Positions 37,141-46,282 are shown, counted from the first letter of the stretch. The stretch: 64,000 nt of DNA from Cupriavidus sp. (GCA_031180665.1 JAPSLP010000014.1:1-64000); one strand, 5' to 3'. Numbers and translations: made by a program. Notes: generated by a model not told the origin, from the sequence alone.

Positions 37141-37146
37141 CCGCGT

Positions 37147-37479
37147 TCAGCGGTGCCGCGCAGCATCGCCGTCGTTGGCGTGCCCGCCATCGTCGCCCGG
37201 CTCGTCAGCCGGCTCGCCGACCTCCGGATCGGCCCGGTTCATGCGCCAGGCATAAGCGGCCGCCATCAGCACGTACAGGATCAGCAACCCTTGCGCGCCG
37301 GCCCAGAACGAGAAGGGCCAGCCGAAGAAGTCGAAGCGCAGCTCGCGCGCGAACCAGCTGACGCCGAACGTGCCGACGAACCACAGCGCGAGCAGCACCG
37401 CGGTCCAGCGCAGGTTGGTGCGCCACGCGGCCGCGGCGCGCTGCTGGCGGGCGAGGCGGACCGGATCGGGCGCTTTCAT
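37147..37479 (-). CDS. DUF4212 protein, putative sodium/solute symporter small subunit
   Basis: A 110-residue inner-membrane protein with two helices (WTAVLLALWFVGTFGVSWF and FWAGAQGLLILYVLMAAAYAW) flanked by the family pattern WRTNLRWT and MNRADPE, matching DUF4212. These proteins normally accompany a large SSS-family symporter encoded immediately downstream. Here no such gene follows: the next gene is an MFS transporter 291 bases away with its own ribosome site. The ATG overlaps the histidine-kinase stop (ATGA). The C-terminal 25 residues are acidic and low-complexity. Confidence 0.82.
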   Translation of the reverse strand: MKAPDPVRLARQQRAAAAWRTNLRWTAVLLALWFVGTFGVSWFARELRFDFFGWPFSFWAGAQGLLILYVLMAAAYAWRMNRADPEVGEPADEPGDDGGHANDGDAARHR

Positions 37480-39050
37480 GCCGCCTCCGCGGACGCCGGC
37501 CGGCGCAGCGTGACGCGCAGCCGCGCCCCCGCCAGGCGCGGCTGCTGCTGGTAGACGTGGTCCTCGATGGCAACGTCGCCACCATGCTGCTGCACGATCT
37601 CGCGCACGATCGCCAGGCCGAGCCCGCTGCCCTCGGTGCTGGTGCCGAGCACGCGATAGAAGCGTTCCATCACGCGCGGCCGCTCGGCCGGCGGAATGCC
37701 CGGCCCGGTGTCCTCCACGTCCAGATAGGCGAACGGCTCGAACGGATCGGCGCTGACGCGCACGGTGGCGTGGCCGCCCGGCGGCGTGTAGCGGATCGCG
37801 TTGTCCAGCAGATTGTTCAGCATCTCGGTCAGCATCAGTCGATTGCCCTGCACCATCACGGGATGGTCCGACGCATCGAGGCCCAGATCGATGCGCTTGC
37901 CCCAGGCCTGCGGCAGCCAGTCCTTGACCACCTCGCGCGCCAGCGCGGCCAGGTCCAGCGGCGCCATATTGCCGCTGCCGGCGAAGTTCTCCATGCGCGC
38001 CAGCGACAGCAGCTGCGTCACCAGATGCGCGGTGCGCTGCGAGCTGCCGGCGATCTGCGCCAGCGACTTGCGCAGTTCCTCGGGCGACTGCTCGCGTTGG
38101 GCCAGTTCGGCCTGCATGCGCAGCCCGGCCAGCGGCGTCTTCATCTGGTGCGCGGCATCGGCGATGAAGCGCTTCTGCGTCTGCACCGATTGATCGAGCC
38201 GCTCGAGCAGCTCGTTGAACGAGGCGACCAGCGGCGTGATTTCCTGCGGGGCGGCCTGTTCGTCGATCGGGCTGGTGTCGCCGGGATTGCGCGCGCGAAT
38301 GCGCTGCTGGATCGCGGTCAGCGGCGCCAGCCCGCGCGACAGCCCGAACCACACCAGCAGCACCGCCAGCGGCAGGATCACGAACTGCGGCAGGATCACG
38401 CCCTTGATGATCTCGTTGGCCAGGCGCGCGCGCTTGTCGAGCGTCTCCGCGACCTGCACCAGCACCGGATGGCCGCCCGGCACGGCCGGCATCTCGACAT
38501 AGGTATACGCCACGCGCACGTCGTTGCCGGCCACCTGGTCGTCGCGCAGCGACACCAGCCCGGCGTGGCCGCGGTCTTCCTCGACCGGCAGCGGCAGCTC
38601 GCGATCGCCTGCCACCAGCTCGCCGCGCGTGCCGACCACCTGGTAGTAGACCGCGTCGGTCTCGTCGGCGCGCAGGATCTCGCGCGCCGACAGCGGCAGC
38701 TGCAGCGTGACGCCGCCGTTGACCTCGCGCACCTGCTGCGACAGCACGATCGCGCTCGATTCCAGCGCGCGATCGTAGGGGCCGTTGGCGATCGACTTGG
38801 CGACCAGATAGGTCACCGCAATGCTCAGCGGCCACAGCAGCAGCAGCGGCGCCAGCATCCAGTCGAGGATCTCGCCGAACAGCGAGCGTGGCGACGCGTG
38901 CGCGGCGTCGTCCTCCAGATGGGGCAGGGCGTCGGCCAGCATCTCGTCGCTGACCTCGTCCTCGGCGGTGGCCGCCGCGGCGGCGCGGCGGCGGCGCGTG
39001 TCGCCGATCGCCGGCGACGGGCGTTTCCAGAGCAGGCGCAGCGGATACAT
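37476..39050 (-). CDS. Sensor histidine kinase, TctE-like
   Basis: Inner-membrane sensor kinase of 524 residues. A 60-residue cytosolic leader precedes helix 1 (WMLAPLLLLWPLSIAVTYLV), a periplasmic domain of about 135 residues resembling the TctE sensor (2CSK-type), helix 2 (VILPQFVILPLAVLLVWFGL), a HAMP-like linker, H301 in the box AAHQMKTPLAGLR, the N box NNLLDNAIRYTPPGG and the G boxes DTGPGIPP and GSGLGLAIV. Coupled by ATGA to the DUF4212 gene, with the response regulator 79 bases upstream. The stimulus is likely a solute handled by the neighbouring transport protein; that is inference. Confidence 0.92.
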   Translation of the reverse strand: MYPLRLLWKRPSPAIGDTRRRRAAAAATAEDEVSDEMLADALPHLEDDAAHASPRSLFGEILDWMLAPLLLLWPLSIAVTYLVAKSIANGPYDRALESSAIVLSQQVREVNGGVTLQLPLSAREILRADETDAVYYQVVGTRGELVAGDRELPLPVEEDRGHAGLVSLRDDQVAGNDVRVAYTYVEMPAVPGGHPVLVQVAETLDKRARLANEIIKGVILPQFVILPLAVLLVWFGLSRGLAPLTAIQQRIRARNPGDTSPIDEQAAPQEITPLVASFNELLERLDQSVQTQKRFIADAAHQMKTPLAGLRMQAELAQREQSPEELRKSLAQIAGSSQRTAHLVTQLLSLARMENFAGSGNMAPLDLAALAREVVKDWLPQAWGKRIDLGLDASDHPVMVQGNRLMLTEMLNNLLDNAIRYTPPGGHATVRVSADPFEPFAYLDVEDTGPGIPPAERPRVMERFYRVLGTSTEGSGLGLAIVREIVQQHGGDVAIEDHVYQQQPRLAGARLRVTLRRPASAEAA

Positions 39051-39129
39051 GCGAAGGGCGTGGGGATGAGGGCGGCCGACGGCCGGGCGGTTCGAATGGA
39101 ATGCCGCGGCGTCGCTGCCGTCGGCGCAA

Positions 39130-39822
39130 TCAGGAATGCGCCGCGGCCGGGGCCGGCTGGAATTTCTCCAGGCAATAGCCGAGCCCGCGCACGGTGGCGA
39201 TGCGGATGCCGCCGACCTCGATCTTCTTGCGCAGCCGGTGCACGTAGACCTCGATCGCGTTGTTGCTGACTTCCTCGCCCCATTCGCACAGGTGGTCGAC
39301 CAGCTGCTCCTTCGATACCAGCCGGCCCGAGCGCGTCAACAGGATCTCGAGCAGACCCACCTCGCGCGCGGACAGGTCCAGCATCTGGTCGTTCAGATAG
39401 GCGATGCGGCCGACCTGGTCGAACGCGAGCGGTCCGTGCCGCATCAGCGTGGCGCCGCCCCCGGTGCCGCGCCGCACCAGCGCGCGTACGCGCGCCTCCA
39501 GTTCCGACAGCGCGAAGGGCTTGGCCATATAGTCGTCGGCGCCCAGGTCCAGGCCCTTGACGCGCTCGTCGACGCTGTCGGCGGCGGTCAGGATCAGCAC
39601 CGGCACCATCGCGCCGCGGGCGCGCAGCCGCTTCAGGACTTCGAGGCCCGACATGCGGGGCAGCCCCAGATCGAGAATGACCAGGTCGTAGGCCTGGGTG
39701 GACAGCGCCGAATCGGCTTCCATGCCGTTGGCGACATGGTCGACCGCATAGCCGGAATGGCGCAGGGAACGGGTCAGGCCGTCGGCCAGCACGTCGTCGT
39801 CTTCGGCAATCAGAATGCGCAT
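39130..39822 (-). CDS. OmpR-family response regulator
   Basis: A 230-residue DNA-binding response regulator. The receiver domain has the acidic pocket EDDD (7-10), phospho-acceptor D51 in LVILDLGLP, Thr in LILTAADS and Lys in DDYMAKPF. The C-terminal winged helix shows LDLSAREVGLLEILLTRSG and NAIEVYVHRLRKKI. ATG 39822 is preceded by an AGGGGAGA ribosome site. It heads the regulator-kinase-DUF4212 operon. A LexA-type box lies about 100 bases upstream, between this gene and recA. Confidence 0.93.
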   Translation of the reverse strand: MRILIAEDDDVLADGLTRSLRHSGYAVDHVANGMEADSALSTQAYDLVILDLGLPRMSGLEVLKRLRARGAMVPVLILTAADSVDERVKGLDLGADDYMAKPFALSELEARVRALVRRGTGGGATLMRHGPLAFDQVGRIAYLNDQMLDLSAREVGLLEILLTRSGRLVSKEQLVDHLCEWGEEVSNNAIEVYVHRLRKKIEVGGIRIATVRGLGYCLEKFQPAPAAAHS

Positions 39823-39914
39823 GGTGGTCTCCCCTGGCTCGGCAGGCGGACGCGCAGGGGCGCCGGTCCCCCCGTTCTCCCGATCGTCATGCGCACGATG
39901 GGATGAAATGGGGC

Positions 39915-39943
39915 TTGCCAAGCATACTGTTTTTTTATACAGT
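39915..39943 (+). promoter_or_regulatory. Candidate recA promoter overlapping the SOS box
   Basis: TTGCCA (39915-39920) and TACAGT (39938-39943) are spaced by 17 bases on the plus strand, with the LexA site between and over them. This is the layout of SOS-controlled promoters. It would start about 300 bases before the recA ATG. A minus-strand promoter for the response regulator may overlap the same patch. Confidence 0.5.
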
Positions 39944-39944
39944 A
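39925..39944. promoter_or_regulatory. LexA operator (SOS box)
   Basis: The 20-base site has perfect 6-base arms TACTGT and ACAGTA, with exactly eight A/T-only bases between CTGT and ACAG, as in the gamma/betaproteobacterial SOS consensus. It lies in the 428-base region between the divergent response regulator (start 39822) and recA (start 40251). recA is the natural target. Confidence 0.88.
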
Positions 39945-40250
39945 CCCGCTGATTCCAGGCGGGCGCATGGGGCTGGATCGCAACCGAGGCCACGCGTCAG
40001 AGAGGGCGCCGGTCAGCCAGGCGGTGCCGTGGTCCAACCCGGCCGCATTTTTGAGCCGATGCTGATTAACGGCTGCCATGCTCCGCCTCTAGAATGCGTT
40101 GCCGCAGCGCGCTCCGACGATGCAGACCGCCGGGGTGGCGCGGGTCGGGCGCGTGGGACTGCGTAACGGGTTGCCGCACAATATCGGCATCGAATAGCAG
40201 GCGGCGCGCCGCATGCGGCCTATTTATACACCATTGACGGAAGGACGACC

Positions 40251-41303
40251 ATGGATGACAGCAAGAAGGCAGCTGGCGTGAGCGCCGAGAAGCAGAAGGC
40301 GCTGGCCGCCGCGCTGGCCCAGATCGAGAAGCAGTTCGGCAAGGGCTCGATCATGCGGATGGGCGACGGCGAGGTCGAGCAGGACATCCAGGTGGTGTCG
40401 ACCGGCTCGCTGGGCCTGGACATCGCGCTGGGCGTCGGCGGACTGCCGCGCGGCCGGGTCGTCGAGATCTATGGCCCCGAATCGTCGGGCAAGACCACGC
40501 TGACGCTGCAGGTGGTGGCCGAGATGCAGAAGCTGGGCGGCACCTGCGCGTTCATCGACGCGGAGCATGCGCTGGACGTCAATTACGCCAGCAAGCTGGG
40601 CGTCAGCGTCAGCGATCTGCTGATCTCGCAGCCGGACACCGGCGAGCAGGCGCTGGAAATCACCGACGCGCTGGTGCGCTCGGGCTCGGTCGACCTGATC
40701 GTGATCGACTCGGTGGCGGCGCTGGTGCCCCGGGCAGAAATCGAAGGCGAGATGGGCGACGCGCTGCCAGGCCTGCAGGCCCGCCTGATGAGCCAGGCGC
40801 TGCGCAAGCTGACCGGCACCATCAAGCGCACCAACTGCCTGGTGATCTTCATCAACCAGATCCGCATGAAGATCGGCGTGATGTTCGGCTCGCCGGAAAC
40901 CACCACCGGCGGTAACGCGCTGAAGTTCTACGCCTCGGTCCGCCTCGACATCCGCCGCATCGGCTCGATCAAGAAGGGCGACGACGTGATCGGCAACGAG
41001 ACCAAGGTCAAGGTGGTCAAGAACAAGGTGTCGCCGCCGTTCCGCGAGGCCTTCTTCGACATCCTGTACGGCCAGGGCATCTCGCGCCAGGGCGAGATCA
41101 TCGACCTCGGCGTGGACGCCAAGATCGTCGAGAAGTCGGGCGCCTGGTACAGCTACAACGGCGAGAAGATCGGCCAGGGCAAGGACAATGCGCGCGAATT
41201 CCTGCGCGAGAATCCCGATATCGCCGACGAGATCGAGAACAAGGTCCGCACCGCCCTCGGCGTGGTGCCGATGAACGGCACGCCGGCGCTGGCGGAAGAG
41301 TAA
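40251..41303 (+). CDS. recA: Recombinase RecA
   Basis: Strand-exchange recombinase and co-protease for LexA cleavage. The 350-residue protein has Walker A GPESSGKT at 75-82, [10 protein letters not shown] (Walker B), the L1/L2 DNA loops ([40 protein letters not shown]) and a C-terminal domain that ends less acidic than in E. coli. A GGAAGG ribosome site precedes the ATG. recX follows after a hairpin. Confidence 0.99.
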   Translation: MDDSKKAAGVSAEKQKALAAALAQIEKQFGKGSIMRMGDGEVEQDIQVVSTGSLGLDIALGVGGLPRGRVVEIYGPESSGKTTLTLQVVAEMQKLGGTCAFIDAEHALDVNYASKLGVSVSDLLISQPDTGEQALEITDALVRSGSVDLIVIDSVAALVPRAEIEGEMGDALPGLQARLMSQALRKLTGTIKRTNCLVIFINQIRMKIGVMFGSPETTTGGNALKFYASVRLDIRRIGSIKKGDDVIGNETKVKVVKNKVSPPFREAFFDILYGQGISRQGEIIDLGVDAKIVEKSGAWYSYNGEKIGQGKDNAREFLRENPDIADEIENKVRTALGVVPMNGTPALAEE

Positions 41304-41386
41304 ACGGCGGCGCCGGCGGGTTGGCTTATGGGGTCGGCTTAATCTTCCGGCCTGACTATCCTGCTGGTGTTCTCCCTCTCCCCGAA

Positions 41387-41412
41387 CCCCTCTCCCGCAA
41401 GCGGGAGAGGGG
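41387..41412. repeat. Perfect 12-bp palindromic hairpin between recA and recX
   Basis: Arms CCCCTCTCCCGC (41387-41398) and GCGGGAGAGGGG (41401-41412) with a 2-base loop. This C/T-rich palindrome resembles the short dispersed intergenic repeats common in GC-rich proteobacteria. It lies 84 bases after the recA stop and could act as an attenuator that keeps recX low. A short GCCGATC tandem run follows at about 41439-41466. Confidence 0.75.
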
Positions 41413-41482
41413 AGTCCCGCCCCCGCCGCCCCCGCCGATCCGCCGATCGCCGATCGCCGATCCGCCGTCCTCCCGCAACTTC

Positions 41483-41962
41483 ATGCCTCGTCCCCCGCTC
41501 TCCCTCAAAGCGCGCGCGGTCGGCTATCTGTCGCGCCGCGAGCATAGCCGCGCGGAGCTGGCGCGCAAGCTGGCGCCGCATGCCGAGTCGCCGGAGGAAC
41601 TGGAGCGTCTGCTCGATACGCTGGAGCGCGAGAACTGGCTGTCGAACGCCCGCTTTGCAGAGAGCCTGGTGCACCGGCGCGCCAGCCGCTATGGCGCTTC
41701 CCGGGTCATGCAGGAGGCCCGCACCCACCAGCTCGACGGCGAGCAGCTGGCCGAGCTCCAGCAGCAGCTGCGTGCCACCGAGCTCGAGCGCGCGCGCGAG
41801 GTCTGGCGCAAGCGCTTCGGCGTCGCGCCGGCCACGCCGGAGGAGAAGGCCAAACAGCTGCGCTTCCTGACGGCGCGCGGCTTCTCCCAGGCGGCGATCA
41901 GCCGGGTGATCCGCGACGCCGATCGGCCGCCGGACGAGCAGACCGAGTGGGAGGCCGACTGA
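41483..41962 (+). CDS. recX: RecX regulatory protein
   Basis: Binds RecA filaments and limits their extension. The 159-residue protein starts MPRPPLSLKARAVGYLSRRE and has three-helix repeats with SRAELARKL, LSNARFAESLVHRRASRYGASRV and LRFLTARGFSQAAISRVI. The ATG at 41483 is the family start. The frame is open to 41321 upstream, but that part runs through the intergenic hairpin and is not conserved-looking. Confidence 0.93.
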   Translation: MPRPPLSLKARAVGYLSRREHSRAELARKLAPHAESPEELERLLDTLERENWLSNARFAESLVHRRASRYGASRVMQEARTHQLDGEQLAELQQQLRATELERAREVWRKRFGVAPATPEEKAKQLRFLTARGFSQAAISRVIRDADRPPDEQTEWEAD

Positions 41963-42012
41963 ACGGCTTGCCGGAGCGGTTCGGGTGCAGCGTGTGATGC
42001 AGACGCGGCGGT

Positions 42013-42042
42013 AGCCCGATCATCGGCGCCAACAATCGGGCT
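42013..42042. other. 8-bp inverted repeat upstream of the DUF2889 gene
   Basis: Arms AGCCCGAT (42013-42020) and ATCGGGCT (42035-42042) are exact, with a 14-base spacer, in the 234-base gap after recX. It could be a transcript end for recX or an operator for the next gene; no U-tract follows. Confidence 0.4.
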
Positions 42043-42196
42043 CGACACTGCACACATCCGGGTATTCCCGGCCAATGCGGCCCGGCATGTTAAACTCCAC
42101 GGGTTTTCCGCAAGCGCGGCGCGAATTCGTGCGCCCGCAGCAAATCGTCTTCAGACGCCGGTTCCGCCGCGTCTTCCCTTGTCACAGCCTGGTGCC

Positions 42197-42868
42197 ATGC
42201 CGCTTTCCGCCCCCGTCAATCGCGCCCTGCGTCATCGTCGCGCCATCACGGCCGAGGCGTATCTTCGCGAAGACGGCCTGTGGGACATCGAGGCCCGGCT
42301 CACCGATACCAAGCCCCGCGACATTGCGCTCGCAGGCGGCGGCGTCCGGCCGATCGGCCAGCCGCTGCACGACCTGTGGCTGCGTGTGACCATCGATCTG
42401 CGCATGAACGTGGTCGACGCCGAGGCATGTTCCGACTGGGTTCCCTATCCCGACCACTGCGACACCATCGGCCCGGCGTACCGCCAGTTGATCGGCCTGA
42501 ACCTGATGAAGGGGTTCCGCAAGGCCGTGCGCGAGCGTCTGGGCGGGGTGGCCGGCTGCACCCATCTGACCGAACTGGCCGGGATCCTGCCTACGACGGC
42601 AATCCAGGCCTTTGCTGGCGACGTCTTCAAGATTCGCGACGGCGCCAGCGACGACAGCAATCCCGAACCGCCCTATCAGCTGCATGGCTGCCATGCGCTG
42701 CATTTCGAAGGGGAAGTGGTTCGCCAGTTTTACCCGCGCTGGTACGGACACCAGCCGAAACCGAGAGCCCGGGCCGATGCGCCCGCAGCCTCACCGCCGC
42801 AGTCACCGCAGGCGATTGCCGGCGACGACGGTGTCGCCTCGCGCCAGTCCACCGGAACCTCCGGGTGA
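42197..42868 (+). CDS. DUF2889 family protein
   Basis: A 223-residue cytosolic protein of the DUF2889 type, function unknown. Recognisable stretches are RRAITAEAYLREDGLWDIEARLTDTK-like N-terminal strands (residues 15-40), MNVVDAEACSDWVPYPDHC and a Cys/His/Thr segment GVAGCTHLTELAGILPTTAI. The C-terminal 35 residues are a Pro/Ala/Gln tail. ATG 42197 is preferred over an in-frame TTG at 42179. The recX-DUF2889-sucC order is a Ralstonia/Cupriavidus feature. Confidence 0.85.
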   Translation: MPLSAPVNRALRHRRAITAEAYLREDGLWDIEARLTDTKPRDIALAGGGVRPIGQPLHDLWLRVTIDLRMNVVDAEACSDWVPYPDHCDTIGPAYRQLIGLNLMKGFRKAVRERLGGVAGCTHLTELAGILPTTAIQAFAGDVFKIRDGASDDSNPEPPYQLHGCHALHFEGEVVRQFYPRWYGHQPKPRARADAPAASPPQSPQAIAGDDGVASRQSTGTSG

Positions 42869-42970
42869 GGTCCGAGGATCCCCACCGAGATCTCGACCTC
42901 TCCCGCTTCATCACCACGCTTTACTACCCGGCTTTTCTACCCATTTACGCCTACCCGAAAGGAAACACGC

Positions 42971-44137
42971 ATGAATATCCATGAGTACCAAGGCAAGGAA
43001 ATCCTGCGCAAATACAATGTGCCGGTTCCGCGCGGTATCCCCGCATTCTCGGTCGAAGAAGCGCTGAAGGCGGCCGAACAGCTTGGCGGCCCGGTGTGGG
43101 TCGTCAAGGCGCAGATTCACGCCGGCGGTCGCGGCAAGGGTGGCGGCGTCAAGGTGGCCAAGAGCCTGGACGAGGTCAAGACCTACGCCAGCAACATCCT
43201 GGGCATGCAGCTGGTCACGCACCAGACCGGTCCGGAAGGCAAGAAGGTCAACCGCCTGCTGATCGAAGAAGGCGCGGACATCAAGAAGGAGCTGTACGTC
43301 AGCCTGGTCGTCGACCGCGTGTCGCAGAAGGTCGCGCTGATGGCCTCCAGCGAAGGCGGCATGGACATCGAGGAAGTCGCCGCGCAGACGCCCGAGAAGA
43401 TCCACACGCTGATCATCGAGCCGTCGATCGGCCTGACCGATCAGGACGCCGACGACATCGCCCGCAAGATCGGCGTGCCCGATGCCAGCCTGTCGCAAGC
43501 CCGCCAGGCGCTGCAAGGCCTGTACAAGGCGTTCTGGGACACCGACGCCTCGCTGGCCGAAATCAACCCGATGATCCTGACCGGCGACGGCAAGGTGATC
43601 GCGCTGGACGCCAAGTTCAACTTCGACTCGAACGCGCTGTTCCGTCACCCGGAAATCGTCGCCTACCGCGACCTGGACGAAGAAGATCCGGCTGAAATCG
43701 AAGCCTCGAAGTTCGACCTCGCCTACATTTCGCTCGACGGCAATATCGGCTGCCTGGTCAACGGCGCCGGCCTGGCGATGGCCACCATGGACACCATCAA
43801 GCTGTTCGGCGGCGAGCCGGCCAACTTCCTCGACGTGGGCGGCGGTGCCACCACCGAGAAGGTGACCGAAGCCTTCAAGCTGATGCTCAAGAACCCGAAC
43901 GTGCAGGCCATCCTGGTCAACATCTTCGGCGGCATCATGCGCTGCGACGTGATCGCCGAAGGCGTGATCTCGGCCTCGAAGGCGGTGCAGCTCGGCGTGC
44001 CGCTGGTCGTGCGCATGAAGGGCACCAACGAAGACCTCGGCAAGAAGATGCTGGCCGAGTCGGGCCTGCCGATCATCTCCGCCGACACCATGGAAGAAGC
44101 GGCCCAGAAGGTGGTGGCCGCGGCCGCGGGCAAGTAA
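42971..44137 (+). CDS. sucC: Succinate-CoA ligase (ADP-forming) beta subunit
   Basis: TCA-cycle enzyme subunit with the ATP-grasp fold that binds nucleotide and succinate. The 388-residue product starts [20 protein letters not shown] and includes [16 protein letters not shown], the metal-binding [20 protein letters not shown] and [15 protein letters not shown] followed by [15 protein letters not shown]. An AAAGGAA ribosome site precedes the ATG. It pairs with sucD 73 bases downstream. Confidence 0.98.
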   Translation: MNIHEYQGKEILRKYNVPVPRGIPAFSVEEALKAAEQLGGPVWVVKAQIHAGGRGKGGGVKVAKSLDEVKTYASNILGMQLVTHQTGPEGKKVNRLLIEEGADIKKELYVSLVVDRVSQKVALMASSEGGMDIEEVAAQTPEKIHTLIIEPSIGLTDQDADDIARKIGVPDASLSQARQALQGLYKAFWDTDASLAEINPMILTGDGKVIALDAKFNFDSNALFRHPEIVAYRDLDEEDPAEIEASKFDLAYISLDGNIGCLVNGAGLAMATMDTIKLFGGEPANFLDVGGGATTEKVTEAFKLMLKNPNVQAILVNIFGGIMRCDVIAEGVISASKAVQLGVPLVVRMKGTNEDLGKKMLAESGLPIISADTMEEAAQKVVAAAAGK

Positions 44138-44210
44138 GCCAGACGCGAAAACGAAAGCGAGCGGCGCGGCGCCCTGCGCCCGCCGCGACAGCCAAGCAAA
44201 GGATTACAGC

Positions 44211-45092
44211 ATGTCGATTCTGATCAACAAAGACACCAAGGTCATCACCCAAGGTATTACCGGCAAGACCGGCCAGTTCCACACCCGTGGCTGCCGCGAC
44301 TATGCCAACGGCAAGAACGCCTTCGTTGCCGGCGTGAACCCGAAGAAGGCCGGCGAGGACTTCGAGGGCATTCCCATCTACGCGAGCGTCAAGGAAGCCA
44401 AGCAGCAGACCGGCGCTACCGTGTCGGTGATCTACGTCCCGCCCGCAGGCGCCGCCGCCGCGATCTGGGAAGCCGTGGACGCCGACCTGGACCTGGTGGT
44501 CTGCATTACCGAAGGCATCCCCGTGCGCGACATGATGGAAGTCAAGGACCGCATGCGCCGCGAAAACAAGAAGACGCTGCTGCTCGGACCGAACTGCCCG
44601 GGCCTGATCACGCCGGACGAAATCAAGATCGGCATCATGCCGGGCCACATCCACAAGAAGGGCCGCATCGGCGTGGTGTCGCGCTCGGGCACGCTGACCT
44701 ATGAAGCCGTGGGTCAGTTGACCGCGCTGGGCCTGGGCCAGTCGTCGGCCGTCGGCATCGGTGGCGACCCGATCAACGGTCTGAAGCACATCGACGTGAT
44801 GAAGATGTTCAACGACGATCCGGACACGGATGCCGTCGTGATGATCGGCGAGATCGGCGGTCCGGACGAGGCCAATGCCGCTTACTGGATCAAGGACAAC
44901 ATGAAGAAGCCGGTGGTCGGCTTCATCGCCGGCGTGACGGCGCCTCCGGGCAAGCGCATGGGCCACGCTGGCGCGCTGATCTCGGGCGGTGCCGACACGG
45001 CGCAGGCCAAGCTGGAGATCATGGAGTCCTGCGGTATCAAGGTCACCAAGAACCCGTCGGAAATGGGCCGCCTGCTCAAGTCGATCCTGTAA
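44211..45092 (+). CDS. sucD: Succinate-CoA ligase (ADP-forming) alpha subunit
   Basis: Alpha chain that binds CoA and carries the phosphohistidine. The 293-residue protein starts [19 protein letters not shown] with the CoA-binding Rossmann fold, has [12 protein letters not shown], and the active-site His252 in [19 protein letters not shown] ribosome site before the ATG. A strong terminator follows at 45156-45191, so sucCD form a unit separate from terC. Confidence 0.98.
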   Translation: MSILINKDTKVITQGITGKTGQFHTRGCRDYANGKNAFVAGVNPKKAGEDFEGIPIYASVKEAKQQTGATVSVIYVPPAGAAAAIWEAVDADLDLVVCITEGIPVRDMMEVKDRMRRENKKTLLLGPNCPGLITPDEIKIGIMPGHIHKKGRIGVVSRSGTLTYEAVGQLTALGLGQSSAVGIGGDPINGLKHIDVMKMFNDDPDTDAVVMIGEIGGPDEANAAYWIKDNMKKPVVGFIAGVTAPPGKRMGHAGALISGGADTAQAKLEIMESCGIKVTKNPSEMGRLLKSIL

Positions 45093-45155
45093 TACGGGTC
45101 GAGGCCGGCTCTGCCGGCCTGTCGGCCGGCGCCGCAACGGACCGCGGCGCCCCTG

Positions 45156-45191
45156 CAATGCCCTCGCTCCCCGTGAGGGCATTGTCGTTTT
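45156..45191 (+). terminator. Rho-independent terminator of sucCD
   Basis: Perfect 10-base arms (45156-45165 and 45175-45184) enclose a 9-base loop and are followed by TCGTTTT, 64 bases past the sucD stop. Confidence 0.88.
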
Positions 45192-45235
45192 GGCGCCACT
45201 GGAGCAGCCAATAGATCATTCTCTGATGTATTTGC

Positions 45236-45256
45236 CGATTTGTTGAAAACAAATCG
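45236..45256. promoter_or_regulatory. AT-rich 9-bp inverted repeat upstream of terC
   Basis: Arms CGATTTGTT (45236-45244) and AACAAATCG (45248-45256) are exact, with a 3-base loop. The site stands out as AT-rich in a GC-rich region, 143 bases before the terC GTG. It could be an operator or a leader hairpin; no regulator can be assigned. Confidence 0.5.
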
Positions 45257-45398
45257 AAAGGTTGCTGCGGTACACCTCAATGTCTTGGGCGTCAGACATC
45301 CGAAAGGCCGGAGTCGCCCTGTGGGCAGGCCCCGGCGCCGGCATCGCTGACACCCCGTCTTCATTCCAATTCCAATATCGACTTCGAGGAGCCCCGCA

Positions 45399-46094
45399 GT
45401 GGAATTGCTGTCGTCCACCACATTCTGGATCGCCCTGGGATCCATCATCCTGACCAATATCGTGCTGTCCGGCGACAACGCCGTCGTGATCGCACTGGCC
45501 TCGCGCAACCTGCCGCCGGCGCAGCAAAAGCGCGCGATCTTCTGGGGCAGCGCCGCCGCGATCATCATGCGCGTGGTGTTGACCGTCGCCGCCGTCAAGC
45601 TGCTGAGCCTGCCGTACCTGAAGATCATCGGCGCGATCCTGCTGGTCTATATCGGCGTGCAGCTGCTGACTGGCGATGACGACGAGGAAGGCCACGACGC
45701 CAAGGACAACATCTGGGCCGCGATCCGCACCATCCTGATCGCCGACCTGGTGATGTCGCTGGACAACGTGGTGGCGGTCGCCGCCGCCGCCCAGAAGGGT
45801 CCCGAGGGCAGCCAGCTGTTGCTGCTGGTGATCGGCCTGGGCCTGTCGATCCCGCTGATCGTGTTCGGCAGCACGCTGCTGCTCAAGGTCATGGAGCGCT
45901 TCCCGGTGATCATCGTCGCCGGTGCCGCGCTGCTCGGCTATCTGGCCGGTGAGATGCTGGTCAGCGATCCGGTCGACGCCGCCTGGTTCGAAGTCCACGT
46001 GCCGCATGCCCACCTGGTGTTCGGGGCGATCGGCGCGATCCTGGTGGTCGTAATCGGCAAGCTGATGCAGAAGCGGGGCCCGCAGACCGCCTGA
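45399..46094 (+). CDS. TerC-family integral membrane protein
   Basis: A 231-residue inner-membrane protein with about seven helices. TerC-family members have been tied to tellurite resistance and, more recently, manganese export. The two family motifs with membrane Asp residues are visible: LSGDNAVVIALASRNLP near residue 24 and LVMSLDNVVAVAAAA near residue 117. The start is GTG 45399 behind a GAGGAG ribosome site. A 9-bp inverted repeat in the leader and a strong terminator downstream (46147-46179) make it a single-gene unit. Confidence 0.92.
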   Translation: MELLSSTTFWIALGSIILTNIVLSGDNAVVIALASRNLPPAQQKRAIFWGSAAAIIMRVVLTVAAVKLLSLPYLKIIGAILLVYIGVQLLTGDDDEEGHDAKDNIWAAIRTILIADLVMSLDNVVAVAAAAQKGPEGSQLLLLVIGLGLSIPLIVFGSTLLLKVMERFPVIIVAGAALLGYLAGEMLVSDPVDAAWFEVHVPHAHLVFGAIGAILVVVIGKLMQKRGPQTA

Positions 46095-46146
46095 CGCCCC
46101 CCACGCGGGCGCTTCGCCCTCGGGGCGGATGCGGCCACGCGAACCG

Positions 46147-46179
46147 AGCCCGGCACGCCAGCGCGTGGCCGGGCTTTTT
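46147..46179 (+). terminator. Rho-independent terminator of terC
   Basis: Arms AGCCCGGC and GCCGGGCT (46147-46154, 46168-46175), extended inward by four more pairs past a one-base bulge, run into five T residues. It lies 53 bases after the terC stop. Confidence 0.9.
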
Positions 46180-46282
46180 CATGCGCGCGTGCGACGGCTC
46201 GATGCCAAATTCTGTGAACGGACAGCCAAGGGCGGTTCGCCCGATCGATACTGTCGGCCTTCGTACCGTTCGGGAGTCGCCC

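Noticed and set aside
41321-41482. N-terminal extension of RecX through the intergenic hairpin
   Set aside because: The frame is open but the translated segment is Pro/Arg low complexity from a palindromic repeat, while the RecX family start lies at 41483.
45192-45398. yybP-ykoY manganese riboswitch upstream of terC
   Set aside because: Such switches precede some terC-family genes, but I could not find the conserved core and pairing in this leader. A covariance-model search would be decisive.
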